Below are positions 56,719 through 64,000 of a stretch of 64,000 nucleotides of DNA, one piece after another (within the stretch, counting starts at the first letter, position 1; every line of letters starts with the position of its first letter). The position numbers and the translations under genes were made by a program. The stretch comes from Rhizobium sp. BK316. Lineage in GTDB: Bacteria; Pseudomonadota; Alphaproteobacteria; Rhizobiales; Rhizobiaceae. Where the stretch lies: assembly GCF_014193695.1 (NCBI RefSeq), contig NZ_JACHZR010000001.1, positions 1,277,309 to 1,341,308 on the forward strand. The letters are read 5' to 3'. Under the pieces are notes generated by a model. The model searched no databases and was not told where the DNA came from. It worked only from the letters and a program-made list of their open reading frames with translations.

Positions 56719-57362
56719 AGAGAAAGGGAGACATTTCCGTCATTCTTGTCGACAATCACCCGCTCGTTCTCGAGGGGCTGCGCGCAGTGCTGGAGACCTA
56801 CGAGCACATAAAAGTCGTCGGCACCGCCGAAGCTGTTCAAGCCGGCCTGGACATATCAACGCGACAATCCCCGGACATCGTCCTGCTGGACATCAACATG
56901 CCGCAGATCAGCGGCATCGATGCAATAGAGCTCTTCAAGGGCGCTGCCCCGTCGACCAAGGTCCTCATGCTGTCGATGCATGACAGCCGCGAATATATAT
57001 CCGCATCGGTCCTCAAAGGCGCCTCGGGCTATATCCTCAAAGACGTCCCCAATGAAGAGATTGTCCGAGCGATCGAAACAGTAGCCGCCGGCGGCACCTA
57101 TTTTTCTACCGGGGTTTCGGAGGTGCTTCTCCAGCAAAGGCGGAAGCAGGACAACGATCCGTTGCCGATCACTGCACGCGAGCGCGAAATCCTGACGCAT
57201 CTTGCCATGGGGCGCAGCAACCGGGACATAGCCGGACTGCTCAATCTGTCGGTCGCGACCATCGAAACGCATCGCAAGACCATCAAGCGCAAACTAGGGG
57301 TTTCAACCACAGCCGACCTGACGCGCATCGCGATCGAGCATGGTCTGACATCGGCGGGCTGA
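56715..57362 (+). CDS. NarL/FixJ-family response regulator
   Basis: This 215-residue regulator has a receiver domain (D59 in 'DIVLLDINMPQISG', switch lysine in 'YILKDVP') and a LuxR helix-turn-helix ('ITAREREILTHLAMGRSNRDIAGLLNLSVATIETHRKTIKRKL'). It is coupled to the Cache kinase and separated from dctQ by 117 bp, which includes an A/T-rich stretch and would contain a promoter if the TRAP genes are activated by this system. Confidence 0.93.
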   Translation: MKRKGDISVILVDNHPLVLEGLRAVLETYEHIKVVGTAEAVQAGLDISTRQSPDIVLLDINMPQISGIDAIELFKGAAPSTKVLMLSMHDSREYISASVLKGASGYILKDVPNEEIVRAIETVAAGGTYFSTGVSEVLLQQRRKQDNDPLPITAREREILTHLAMGRSNRDIAGLLNLSVATIETHRKTIKRKLGVSTTADLTRIAIEHGLTSAG

Positions 57363-57479
57363 GCGTTCTACCCACTACTGGGTAGAGGCCCTCAATTGAC
57401 CGCTCTCTCATATTGCGTCGGTTGAAAGCAGTCCGTACCTGTGTTCGCCGACCGCTGCCTGCGGCTTCGGGAGGACATC

Positions 57480-58028
57480 ATGGCTGGATTTTTGGCGCTA
57501 TCGCGGGCGGTAGACGCGATCAATACCTTTTTCGGGAAAGCTGTTTCCTGGCTTCTGCTGCTGGCAGTGCTGATCAGCGCCATCAACGCGACGACACGCA
57601 AGCTCTTCAATGTGAGTTCCAACGCGTGGCTGGAAGCGCAGTGGTACCTGTTCTCCGCCGCATTCCTGGTTGCGGCCGCGTGGACTTTGATGAGCAACGA
57701 GCATGTTAAGGTGGATCTGGTCTATGGGCGCCTTTCCCGCCGGGTCCAGCTCTGGATCGAAGTCCTCGGCACAATCCTCTTTCTGTTCCCGTTTTGCCTT
57801 ATCACCATCTACCTCTCCTGGCCGACGGTGATCGAGAAGTTTTCGACCGGGGAAATATCCAACAACACCGGCGGGCTCATCCTCTGGCCGGTCTGGGCGA
57901 TGATTCCGCTTGGTTTCGGGCTGCTCGCACTTCAGGGCGTCTCCGAACTCATCAAGCGGATTGCGATCCTTCGTGGCGACTTGCCCGACGCCATCGCGAT
58001 CGCAGACACCGAAGCGCAGACCCTCTAA
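57480..58028 (+). CDS. dctQ: TRAP transporter small membrane subunit
   Basis: A 182-residue DctQ-type four-helix protein with 'NEHVKVDLVYGRLSRRVQLWIEVLGTILFLFPFCLITIYLSW' and 'WPVWAMIPLGFGLLALQGVSELIKRI', both typical. ATG 57,480 (MAGFLALSR) has a GGGAGGA ribosome binding site; an upstream in-frame ATG at 57,441 adds an atypical extension. It joins with DctM to form the membrane complex. Confidence 0.93.
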   Translation: MAGFLALSRAVDAINTFFGKAVSWLLLLAVLISAINATTRKLFNVSSNAWLEAQWYLFSAAFLVAAAWTLMSNEHVKVDLVYGRLSRRVQLWIEVLGTILFLFPFCLITIYLSWPTVIEKFSTGEISNNTGGLILWPVWAMIPLGFGLLALQGVSELIKRIAILRGDLPDAIAIADTEAQTL

Positions 58029-58044
58029 GGCCAGGATCCCGATC

Positions 58045-59625
58045 ATGTTTGAATTTTTCGCGGAAAACCTCGCGCCGATCATGTTCCTGTCGCTGATCGT
58101 CGTACTCCTGCTCGGCTATCCCGTGGCCTTCGCCCTCGCCTTCGTCGGGTTCATCTTCGGCTTCGTGGGCATCGAGATGAGGCTTTTGCCCGTCAACCTC
58201 TTCGGTGCCATCCCCGATCGCATTTTCGGCCAGATGTCGAACGAGACGCTGTTGGCTATCCCGTTCTTCACCTTCATGGGACTGATCCTGGAACGAAGCG
58301 GCATGGCCGAGGATCTGCTCGACACGATCGGGCAGCTGTTTGGCCCGGTTCGCGGCGGTCTTGCCTTCGCGGTCATTTTCGTCGGTGCAATCCTGGCTGC
58401 GACGACCGGCGTCGTGGCGGCATCGGTCATCTCGATGGGCCTGATCTCGCTGCCGATCATGCTGCGCTACGGGTATGACCGGCGCGTGGCCGCCGGCACG
58501 ATCGCGGCCTCAGGCACCTTGGCACAGATCATTCCGCCAAGCCTTGTGCTCATCATCCTCGCCGACCAGCTCGGCCGTTCTGTCGGCGACATGTACAAGG
58601 GTGCGCTCGTTCCGGGCCTGCTGCTCGTTGCCGCCTACGCTCTCTACATCATCACGATGTCGATCCTGCGCCCGCCGAGTGTACCGGCGCTGCCGGCCGC
58701 TGCGCGCACGCTCAAGGGCTGGAGGCTCCTGCAGCGCGTCATCATCTCGCTCGTGCCGCCGCTGGTCCTGATCTTTCTCGTTCTCGGCACCATCTTCATC
58801 GGCCTTGCGACGCCGACGGAAGGCGGCGCGATGGGTGCGGTTGGTGCTCTGGCACTCGCTGCCATCAACCGCCGTCTCGATCTGGCGATGGTCAAGTCGG
58901 CGCTCTATGCGACGGCGAAGCTCTCTTCCTTCGTGATCTTCATTCTTCTTGGCGCCCGCGTCTTCTCTTTGACCTTCTATGGCGTCAACGGCCATGTCTG
59001 GGTGGAACATCTGATGACGTCTATCCCGGGCGGCGAAGTCGGCTTCCTGATTGTCGCCAACCTGCTCGTCTTCTTCCTGGCCTTCTTTCTCGACTATTTC
59101 GAGCTCGCCTTCATCATCATTCCGCTACTGGCACCGGTCGCCGATAGCCTCGGCATCGACCTGATCTGGTTCGGTGTCATGCTGGCGATCAACATGCAGA
59201 CCTCGTTCATGCACCCGCCCTTCGGCTTCTCGCTGTTCTACCTTCGGTCGGTCGCGCCAACCCGTGCTTACAAGGACCGGATGACCGGCGAAACGATCCA
59301 GCCGGTTACATCGGGCCAAATCTACATGGGCGCCCTGCCTTATCTCGGCATCCAGTTAGCCATGGTGATCATCGTCATCGCCTTCCCGCAACTTGTGACG
59401 CACTACAAGTCGGGCCGTGTAGCCGTCGATCCGTCGACGATCGAGTTGAACGTGCCGATGCCTGGCGAGGATGGAGCCAATCCCTTCGGCACACCAGCCG
59501 CTCCCTTCGGAGCCGAGCCATCAGAGAGTGAGCCCCCGCCACCGGCCTTCGACGCGCCGGCACCCGATTTCGGATCGCCGACGCCAAGCTTCGGCGCTCC
59601 GGAACAGAATGGATCTAATCCCTAA
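58045..59625 (+). CDS. dctM: TRAP transporter large permease with Pro/FG-rich tail
   Basis: A 526-residue DctM permease of about twelve helices, with 'SNETLLAIPFFTFMGLILERSGMAEDLLD', 'GAILAATTGVVAASVISMGLISLPIMLRYGYDRRVAAGTIAASGTLAQIIPPSLVLIILADQLG' and 'MHPPFGFSLFYLRSVAP', which make identification certain. After the last helix, residues ~473-526 form a proline- and acid-rich tail with four phenylalanine-glycine motifs (NPFG, APFG, PDFG, PSFG) that ordinary DctM proteins lack. ATG 58,045 is used; the frame is open upstream only as a shadow of dctQ. It begins 16 bp after dctQ. Confidence 0.94.
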   Translation: MFEFFAENLAPIMFLSLIVVLLLGYPVAFALAFVGFIFGFVGIEMRLLPVNLFGAIPDRIFGQMSNETLLAIPFFTFMGLILERSGMAEDLLDTIGQLFGPVRGGLAFAVIFVGAILAATTGVVAASVISMGLISLPIMLRYGYDRRVAAGTIAASGTLAQIIPPSLVLIILADQLGRSVGDMYKGALVPGLLLVAAYALYIITMSILRPPSVPALPAAARTLKGWRLLQRVIISLVPPLVLIFLVLGTIFIGLATPTEGGAMGAVGALALAAINRRLDLAMVKSALYATAKLSSFVIFILLGARVFSLTFYGVNGHVWVEHLMTSIPGGEVGFLIVANLLVFFLAFFLDYFELAFIIIPLLAPVADSLGIDLIWFGVMLAINMQTSFMHPPFGFSLFYLRSVAPTRAYKDRMTGETIQPVTSGQIYMGALPYLGIQLAMVIIVIAFPQLVTHYKSGRVAVDPSTIELNVPMPGEDGANPFGTPAAPFGAEPSESEPPPPAFDAPAPDFGSPTPSFGAPEQNGSNP

Positions 59626-59651
59626 CGTTCACAGGGAAAAAACTGAGATCG

Positions 59652-59672
59652 CTGCCGCACTCCATGCGGCAG
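59652..59672 (+). other. Intercistronic stem-loop between dctM and dctP
   Basis: An 8-bp perfect stem (ctgccgca / tgcggcag) with a 5-base loop lies 27 bp after dctM and before the dctP ribosome binding site (AGAGGAGG). Such hairpins commonly protect or partially terminate transcripts so that the binding protein is made in excess. There is no U-tract, so RNA stabilisation is more likely than termination. Confidence 0.65.
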
Positions 59673-59697
59673 GATTAACCTACAGAGGAGGACAATC

Positions 59698-60813
59698 ATG
59701 ACGAAAGACATGGGCCGTAGAGGCTTCTTGACGAAAGGCGCGCTGGCGGGCGCTGCCACCGTTGCAGGCGCTTCGCTTGCCGCTCCCGCATTCGCCCAGA
59801 GCACGCCGACGCTTCGCTGGCGCCTGACATCAGGCTTCCCGAACAACCTCGACACGATCTACGGCGGTGCGGTGGTCATGGCCGATGCACTGAACAAGAT
59901 CACCGAGGGCAAGTTCCAGATCCAGGTCTTCCAGGCAGGTGAACTTGTGCCCGGCGCCCAGGCGATCGATGCGGTCAAGTCGAATACGGTCGAGCTTGCC
60001 CATACCTGCGGCTATTATTTCACCGGCAAGGATCCGACATTCGCGATCGGTTCCACCATCCCCTTCGGCCTGAACGGTCGCCAGCAGAACGCCTGGCTCT
60101 ATCATGGCGGCGGCAACGAAGCTTACAATGAATTCTTGTCGGACTATGGCGTGGTCGGCATTCCGGGCGGCGCCACAGGTGCCCAGATGGGCGGCTGGTT
60201 CCGCGAAGAGATCAAGTCGGTCGCGGATCTCAAGGGTGTCAAGATGCGGATCGCAGGCGTTGCCGGCGAAGTCATGTCGCGCCTTGGCGTCGTCCCGCAG
60301 CAACTTCCGGGTGGCGATATCTACCCCGCGCTTGAGCGCGGCACGATCGACGCCGCCGAGTGGATTGGTCCTTACGATGACGAGAAGCTCGGCTTCTACC
60401 AGATCGCTCAGAACTATTACTACCCGGCCTACTGGGAAGGCGGCCTGACGATCCATTTCTTCATCAACAAGTCACAATACGAAGGCCTGCCAGACACCTA
60501 CAAGGCAGCGCTCGACACGGCTTGCAAGGCCGCGAACGTCAATATGCAGGCGCTCTACGACGTCAAGAATACGGCTGCTATCCGTTCGCTCGTCGGCAAG
60601 GGCGTCAAGCTGCGTCCCCTGCCCCGCGACGTCATGGACGCCGCTTACAAGGCCTCCTTCGAGCTCTACGGCGAGTACGGCCAGAAGCATCCGGCCTGGG
60701 CAAAGATCTATCCGGGCTGGAAAAAGTTTCGCGACGAGAGTTTCGAATGGTTCCGTGTCGCTGAATATAGCTACGACAGCTACATGTACGCCGCTCAGGC
60801 GGCCAAGAAATGA
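59698..60813 (+). CDS. TRAP transporter substrate-binding protein (TakP-like)
   Basis: A 371-residue periplasmic binding protein with a Tat-type signal (GRRGFLTKG, then cleavage near AFAQS). The region 'GVKMRIAGVAGEVMSRLGVVPQQLPGGDIYPALERGTIDAAEWIGPYDDEKLGF' matches the TakP group, known to bind 2-oxo acids such as pyruvate. The substrate is inferred from this resemblance. The strong AGAGGAGG ribosome binding site and the hairpin upstream fit high expression. A GC-rich hairpin follows the stop. Confidence 0.92.
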   Translation: MTKDMGRRGFLTKGALAGAATVAGASLAAPAFAQSTPTLRWRLTSGFPNNLDTIYGGAVVMADALNKITEGKFQIQVFQAGELVPGAQAIDAVKSNTVELAHTCGYYFTGKDPTFAIGSTIPFGLNGRQQNAWLYHGGGNEAYNEFLSDYGVVGIPGGATGAQMGGWFREEIKSVADLKGVKMRIAGVAGEVMSRLGVVPQQLPGGDIYPALERGTIDAAEWIGPYDDEKLGFYQIAQNYYYPAYWEGGLTIHFFINKSQYEGLPDTYKAALDTACKAANVNMQALYDVKNTAAIRSLVGKGVKLRPLPRDVMDAAYKASFELYGEYGQKHPAWAKIYPGWKKFRDESFEWFRVAEYSYDSYMYAAQAAKK

Positions 60814-60822
60814 TCTGCCGTG

Positions 60823-60842
60823 GAGCCGGGTTCGCCCGGCTC
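60823..60842 (+). terminator. Perfect 8-bp hairpin with TTCG loop after dctP
   Basis: gagccggg-TTCG-cccggctc forms an uninterrupted 8-bp GC-rich stem with a very stable UUCG tetraloop, 9 bp after the dctP stop codon. The downstream T-run is poor (TCCCTT), so it is a leaky terminator or a 3'-end protecting structure. Confidence 0.75.
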
Positions 60843-60884
60843 TCCCTTCGAGCGGTTCATTGCTTATGGGAATCTGGCTGGGAT

Positions 60885-61185
60885 TCCCATATGTGACGAT
60901 CCCGTCCTCTGGCAGCAACGATCTGCGCCTCAAGGTCGGCTATGTTGGCCGCCTTCGCGGCGTGGACCCCATTGCCGAAGCATGTGCGACGAAGTCGATC
61001 TCCGGCGCTCCTCGATGTTGCAATCCTGTACATGTTGTTGAACTCTTCGCCGCCGCATCCGATCTGCGGCGGTTTATGCCGCCGTACCCTCTGTTGTCGA
61101 TGAGCACGATCTGACCGGTAGACTGAAGCTTCTCCGTAACCACTCGGCTTTCCACGAACCGGCTTTCGCCATGGCCATAGTCTAA
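60885..61185 (-). pseudogene. Decayed iolD-like gene fragment
   Basis: Read on the - strand, three different frames together spell the C-terminal half of IolD (3D-trihydroxycyclohexane-dione hydrolase, a thiamine-diphosphate enzyme of inositol catabolism): 'IVLIDNRGYGGINR', then 'GCGGEEFNNM', then 'IDFVAHASAMG', then 'VHAAKAANIADLEAQIVAAR'. At least three frame changes separate these blocks and neither end of the gene is present. No intact iol gene is in the window. Confidence 0.75.
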
Positions 61186-61350
61186 CGGAACGGCCATTGT
61201 ACTTTAAGTACCTTGATCCTCAGCTCCTTCATGTTCGAGTTCCAACAAACGGTTTCTGCTCGACCGCAGCAGACTTTCCGTCCGAAGGGCTTGCAAGGGA
61301 ACTGACATCGATCCAATCGCCTGCTTTTTATGGTTACCTCATCATACCAG

Positions 61351-61362
61351 TTGACATGTCAA
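61351..61362. promoter_or_regulatory. 12-bp palindrome upstream of sugar ABC operon
   Basis: The perfect palindrome ttgacatgtcaa lies 46 bp before the binding-protein start. Its first half is also a consensus -35 hexamer (TTGACA). It may be an operator of a GntR- or LacI-type repressor overlapping the promoter; no regulator gene is adjacent in the window. Confidence 0.5.
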
Positions 61363-61407
61363 TGAGCATCCTGCAAGAAAGGCTCCAGCTTACAAGAGGA
61401 GGACGTA

Positions 61408-62661
61408 ATGCTGACGCTTTCTGCAAAATTGAAGTCTTCATGCATGGCCGCCATCGCGCTCGCGGCCATCGCGGTTACCCCCGCCAAAGCCGAAGACATC
61501 ACGCTCTGGACGCTGAACTTCGACAACAATGCCGCCAACGTGGCGCTGAAGAAGGTTGCCAGTGACTTTGAAGCGGCAAACCCCGGAACCCATATCGAAA
61601 TCGTCCAGCGCGCCGTCGACGAGCACAAGACGGCGCTGCGCGTGGCTGCCGGCTCCAACCGCGGACCGGATATCTATTTCAGCTGGGCGGGCCTTGGCCT
61701 CGGCGGCGAATATGTGAAGGCCGGCCTGTCGCTGCCGCTCGACAAGTACTACACCGAATACAAATGGAACGACGAGCTGCTTCCCTCGGCAGCCGCCTTT
61801 GCCGACCTCTATGCGGGTGGCAAGCACGGCACGCCTTTCACCTTCAAGGGTGAAGCCGTCTATTACAACAAGAAGCTCTTCCAGCAGGCCGGCATCACCG
61901 AAGAGCCAAAGACCTATGAGGAGCTTCTGGCGGCGGCTGAAAAACTGAAGGCAGCCGGCATTCCGGGCTTCACCTTCGGCGGCACCGTCAACTGGCACGT
62001 CATGCGTTTGATGGACGTGATCCTCGAAACCAAGTGCGGTGCGGAAAGGCACGACCAGCTGAAGCTGATGAAGCTCGATTGGTCGAAGGAGCCCTGCGCT
62101 ACCGACAGTTTCGCCGAATTCGCCAAGTGGACGAAGGACTATACGCTGCAGCCCTTCATGGGCATCGACAACAAGCAGTCTTATAGCCTCTTCACGGCGG
62201 GCCGCGCGGCCATGATGTTGGAAGGCGACTGGCTGGTTGGCCAGCTCTCCGGCAGCGGCGCCAACCTCGACGATTACGGGATCTTCCCCTTCCCGACCAA
62301 TACCAACCGCCTCTATGGTTTTGCCGAGTACAATTACATCAGCACCAAGACCAAGAACCCGGACATGGCTGCGAAATTCATTGACTATTTCCTGTCGACG
62401 AAGGTGCAGCAGGATCTCGTCGGCCAGATCAGCTCGATCTCGGTCAATAAGAACGTCCAGTACACCAACCAGAAGCCTCTGGAAGCCGAATGGCTGGATA
62501 TCTTCAAGACCTACAGCAAGATCTACATGAATGGCGACCAGGCCTTCCCGCTTGACGTGACGACGGAATATTTCCGCGTCATCAACGATGTCGCCTCTGG
62601 CAGCATTGAGCCGGCCGCAGCAGCCAAGCAGATGCAGGCCTTCATCGCCGGCAGAACCTAA
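61408..62661 (+). CDS. Sugar ABC transporter substrate-binding protein (CUT1)
   Basis: A 417-residue family 1 solute-binding protein with a signal peptide cleaved near 'PAKAED' (residue ~28). Mature features are 'FEAANPGTHIEIVQRAVDEHKTALRVAAGSNRGPDIYFSWAG', 'GTPFTFKGEAVYYNKKLFQQAGI' and 'LEGDWLVGQLSGSGANLDDYGIFPFPT', typical of oligosaccharide/polyol-binding proteins of the MsmE/MalE type. The AGAGGAGG ribosome binding site is strong. It heads the operon whose permeases follow. The ligand cannot be determined from sequence. Confidence 0.92.
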   Translation: MLTLSAKLKSSCMAAIALAAIAVTPAKAEDITLWTLNFDNNAANVALKKVASDFEAANPGTHIEIVQRAVDEHKTALRVAAGSNRGPDIYFSWAGLGLGGEYVKAGLSLPLDKYYTEYKWNDELLPSAAAFADLYAGGKHGTPFTFKGEAVYYNKKLFQQAGITEEPKTYEELLAAAEKLKAAGIPGFTFGGTVNWHVMRLMDVILETKCGAERHDQLKLMKLDWSKEPCATDSFAEFAKWTKDYTLQPFMGIDNKQSYSLFTAGRAAMMLEGDWLVGQLSGSGANLDDYGIFPFPTNTNRLYGFAEYNYISTKTKNPDMAAKFIDYFLSTKVQQDLVGQISSISVNKNVQYTNQKPLEAEWLDIFKTYSKIYMNGDQAFPLDVTTEYFRVINDVASGSIEPAAAAKQMQAFIAGRT

Positions 62662-62757
62662 CTCCTCCCGAGACGCCGGCTGATCGACACTCATGTCGGT
62701 CGGCTGGCGCCCGCCTTTGCAAGACCGAAAGGGGCAACGCCCTGCCCGGAGGTGAGC

Positions 62758-63657
62758 ATGTCATTGCGCCAAACAACTCATGATCCCCGCGTGCAGGCCT
62801 TCATCCTGCTCGTCCCGGCTCTGGCCATCTACGCGATCTTCGCGCTCTACCCGATGCTGAATGTGGTCGTCATCAGCTTCCAGAAATGGAACGGGCTCGA
62901 CCCGCAGCGCCCCTTCGTCGGCTTTGCGAATTATACGGCAATCTTCACGCGCGACCCGGTCTTCTGGGTCGCCTTCAAGAACACCGTGATCTGGACGTTG
63001 ATGAGCCTGATCTTCCCGCCGCTGGTCGGGCTGCTCTTGGCGCTCAGCCTCAACCAGAAGATTTTTGGCCGCAACAGCCTGCGCGCCATCTTCTACCTGC
63101 CCGTCATCATCGCGCCGATCGCCGTCGCCACGATGTGGAAGTGGATGTACGATCCGTTCTTCGGCCTGTTCAGCCAGATGCTGACCTCCTGGGGCATGCA
63201 GACCTGGATCAAGGACTGGCTCGGCAACAAGGACATCGCGCTCTATTCCGTCTTCATCGCCTATCTCTGGCAGACTGTCGGCTTCTCGATGGTGCTCTTC
63301 CTGGCAGGCCTCCAGAACGTCTCGCAGACGCTGGTCGAGGCCGCCCGCATCGACGGCGCCGGCCGTTGGGCCGTGTTCAAGCATGTCACCCTGCCGGCGC
63401 TGCGCCCGACGATCACTATCGTGCTGGTGCTTTCGATCATCTCGTCGCTGAAAGCCTTCGATATCGTCTACGGTCTGACCGGCGGCGGACCCGCGCAGTC
63501 GACGCAGATGCTGGCGCTCTGGGCCTTCACCCAGGCGATGCAGATCTTCGATTTCGGCCGCGGTGCGGCGATCTCCGTCGTCCTGCTCCTGATTACCATG
63601 GCGATCGTTATTCCCTACCTGCGCTGGACGCAAAAGCATGAGGAGGTCGAATCGTGA
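62758..63657 (+). CDS. Sugar ABC transporter permease 1 (MalF-like)
   Basis: A 299-residue six-helix CUT1 permease with the EAA motif 'EAARIDGAGRWAVFKHVTLPALRPTI' and 'FDIVYGLTGGGPAQSTQML'. ATG 62,758 is preferred over GTG 62,752 because the GGAGG is at the right distance. It overlaps the second permease by GTGA. Confidence 0.93.
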   Translation: MSLRQTTHDPRVQAFILLVPALAIYAIFALYPMLNVVVISFQKWNGLDPQRPFVGFANYTAIFTRDPVFWVAFKNTVIWTLMSLIFPPLVGLLLALSLNQKIFGRNSLRAIFYLPVIIAPIAVATMWKWMYDPFFGLFSQMLTSWGMQTWIKDWLGNKDIALYSVFIAYLWQTVGFSMVLFLAGLQNVSQTLVEAARIDGAGRWAVFKHVTLPALRPTITIVLVLSIISSLKAFDIVYGLTGGGPAQSTQMLALWAFTQAMQIFDFGRGAAISVVLLLITMAIVIPYLRWTQKHEEVES

Positions 63658-64000
63658 CAGCTCTCGGAGCCGCAGCCGATGATCTCGACATCGATATGAA
63701 GCCCCTTCGCCTGAAGCGCGATCCCATCCTCATCGGCTTGTGGATCGCCCTCATCCTTGTCGCGCTGATCTGGGTGGCACCCTTCGTCTTCATCGTCTTT
63801 ACCTCGCTGAAGACACCGGCTGCAGTCACCAGCACTGGCGCCTTCATGCCGCCGACGGACCTCGCCTTCCAGAACTATGCAGACGCCTGGAGCCGCGGCA
63901 ATTTCGCCAGCTCCTTCTTCAACAGCGTGATCATCACCGTGATCAAGGTGCCGCTCGGCCTCGCGCTGTCGGCAATGGCGGCTTACGCGCTTGCCAAGAT
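63654..64000 (+). CDS. Sugar ABC transporter permease 2 (MalG-like), 5' part
   Basis: A GTG at 63,654, overlapping the preceding stop, opens a frame that runs off the window with no stop. Visible: a ~23-residue cytoplasmic N-terminus, a first helix ('LIGLWIALILVALIWVAPFV'), 'FTSLKTPAAV', 'NYADAWSRGNFASSFFNSVIITVIKVPLGLALSAMAAYALAK', the last of these the typical second-helix region of MalG-type CUT1 permeases. The ATPase of this system should lie to the right of the window. Confidence 0.9.
   Translation, partial: MTALGAAADDLDIDMKPLRLKRDPILIGLWIALILVALIWVAPFVFIVFTSLKTPAAVTSTGAFMPPTDLAFQNYADAWSRGNFASSFFNSVIITVIKVPLGLALSAMAAYALAK

Overview
The window looks like an accessory or secondary-replicon region of an alphaproteobacterium of the Rhizobiales, most likely Rhizobiaceae (Rhizobium/Sinorhizobium/Agrobacterium type). 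This is an inference from the high G+C coding style, the density of ABC and TRAP uptake systems, the second-type nuo cluster, the fmd/urt amide locus and the many TetR/AraC/two-component regulators. No rRNA, tRNA or CRISPR array was recognised and no replication gene is present.

Layout. 1-14,636: a complex I (NADH:quinone oxidoreductase) cluster of unusual order. It has two extra antiporter-like/NuoL-like membrane genes with a small membrane protein between them, then nuoM-N, nuoA-B-C-D-E-F-G on the + strand, and nuoH-nuoI plus a CBS-domain gene on the - strand facing nuoG. nuoJ and nuoK are not visible and probably lie to the left. 14,811-18,581: a TetR repressor divergent from a three-gene MacAB/DevBCA-like ABC exporter, with a 19-bp perfect palindrome as likely operator. 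18,763-20,965: slipin (SPFH) and NfeD protease. 20,966-23,848: a 634-bp gap with a probable transposase remnant, then an AraC regulator and a NepI-like MFS exporter.

23,972-35,166: the most distinctive region. A nitrogen-source circuit couples a hybrid histidine kinase whose sensor is an entire NCS1-type permease, its LuxR-type response regulator, a divergent urea/short-chain-amide ABC transporter (urtABCDE/fmdDEF type), formamidase and an FmdB zinc-ribbon protein. 35,472-37,346: TetR divergent from a serine beta-lactamase-fold esterase. 37,681-40,769: a sugar-type periplasmic binding protein in an operon with a chemoreceptor and no transporter. 40,911-47,654: YqhA, MgtC, an RND efflux pair and a small lipase-like hydrolase.

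47,690-54,938: an AI-2E-family permease, arginine deiminase with two tandem basic-amino-acid antiporters, and an AraC regulator preceded by a 15-bp tandem repeat. 54,948-61,185: a two-component system and a complete TRAP transporter (dctQ-dctM-dctP, TakP-like 2-oxo-acid type), bracketed by two decayed gene pieces on the - strand (an ABC sugar ATPase and an iolD-like enzyme). 61,408-64,000: the start of a CUT1 sugar ABC transporter that runs off the right edge.

The unifying theme is sensing and capture of small organic nitrogen and carbon compounds (amides/urea, arginine, keto acids, sugars), with a high-capacity respiratory complex and several exporters. The fossils show that gene turnover has been active on the right-hand side.
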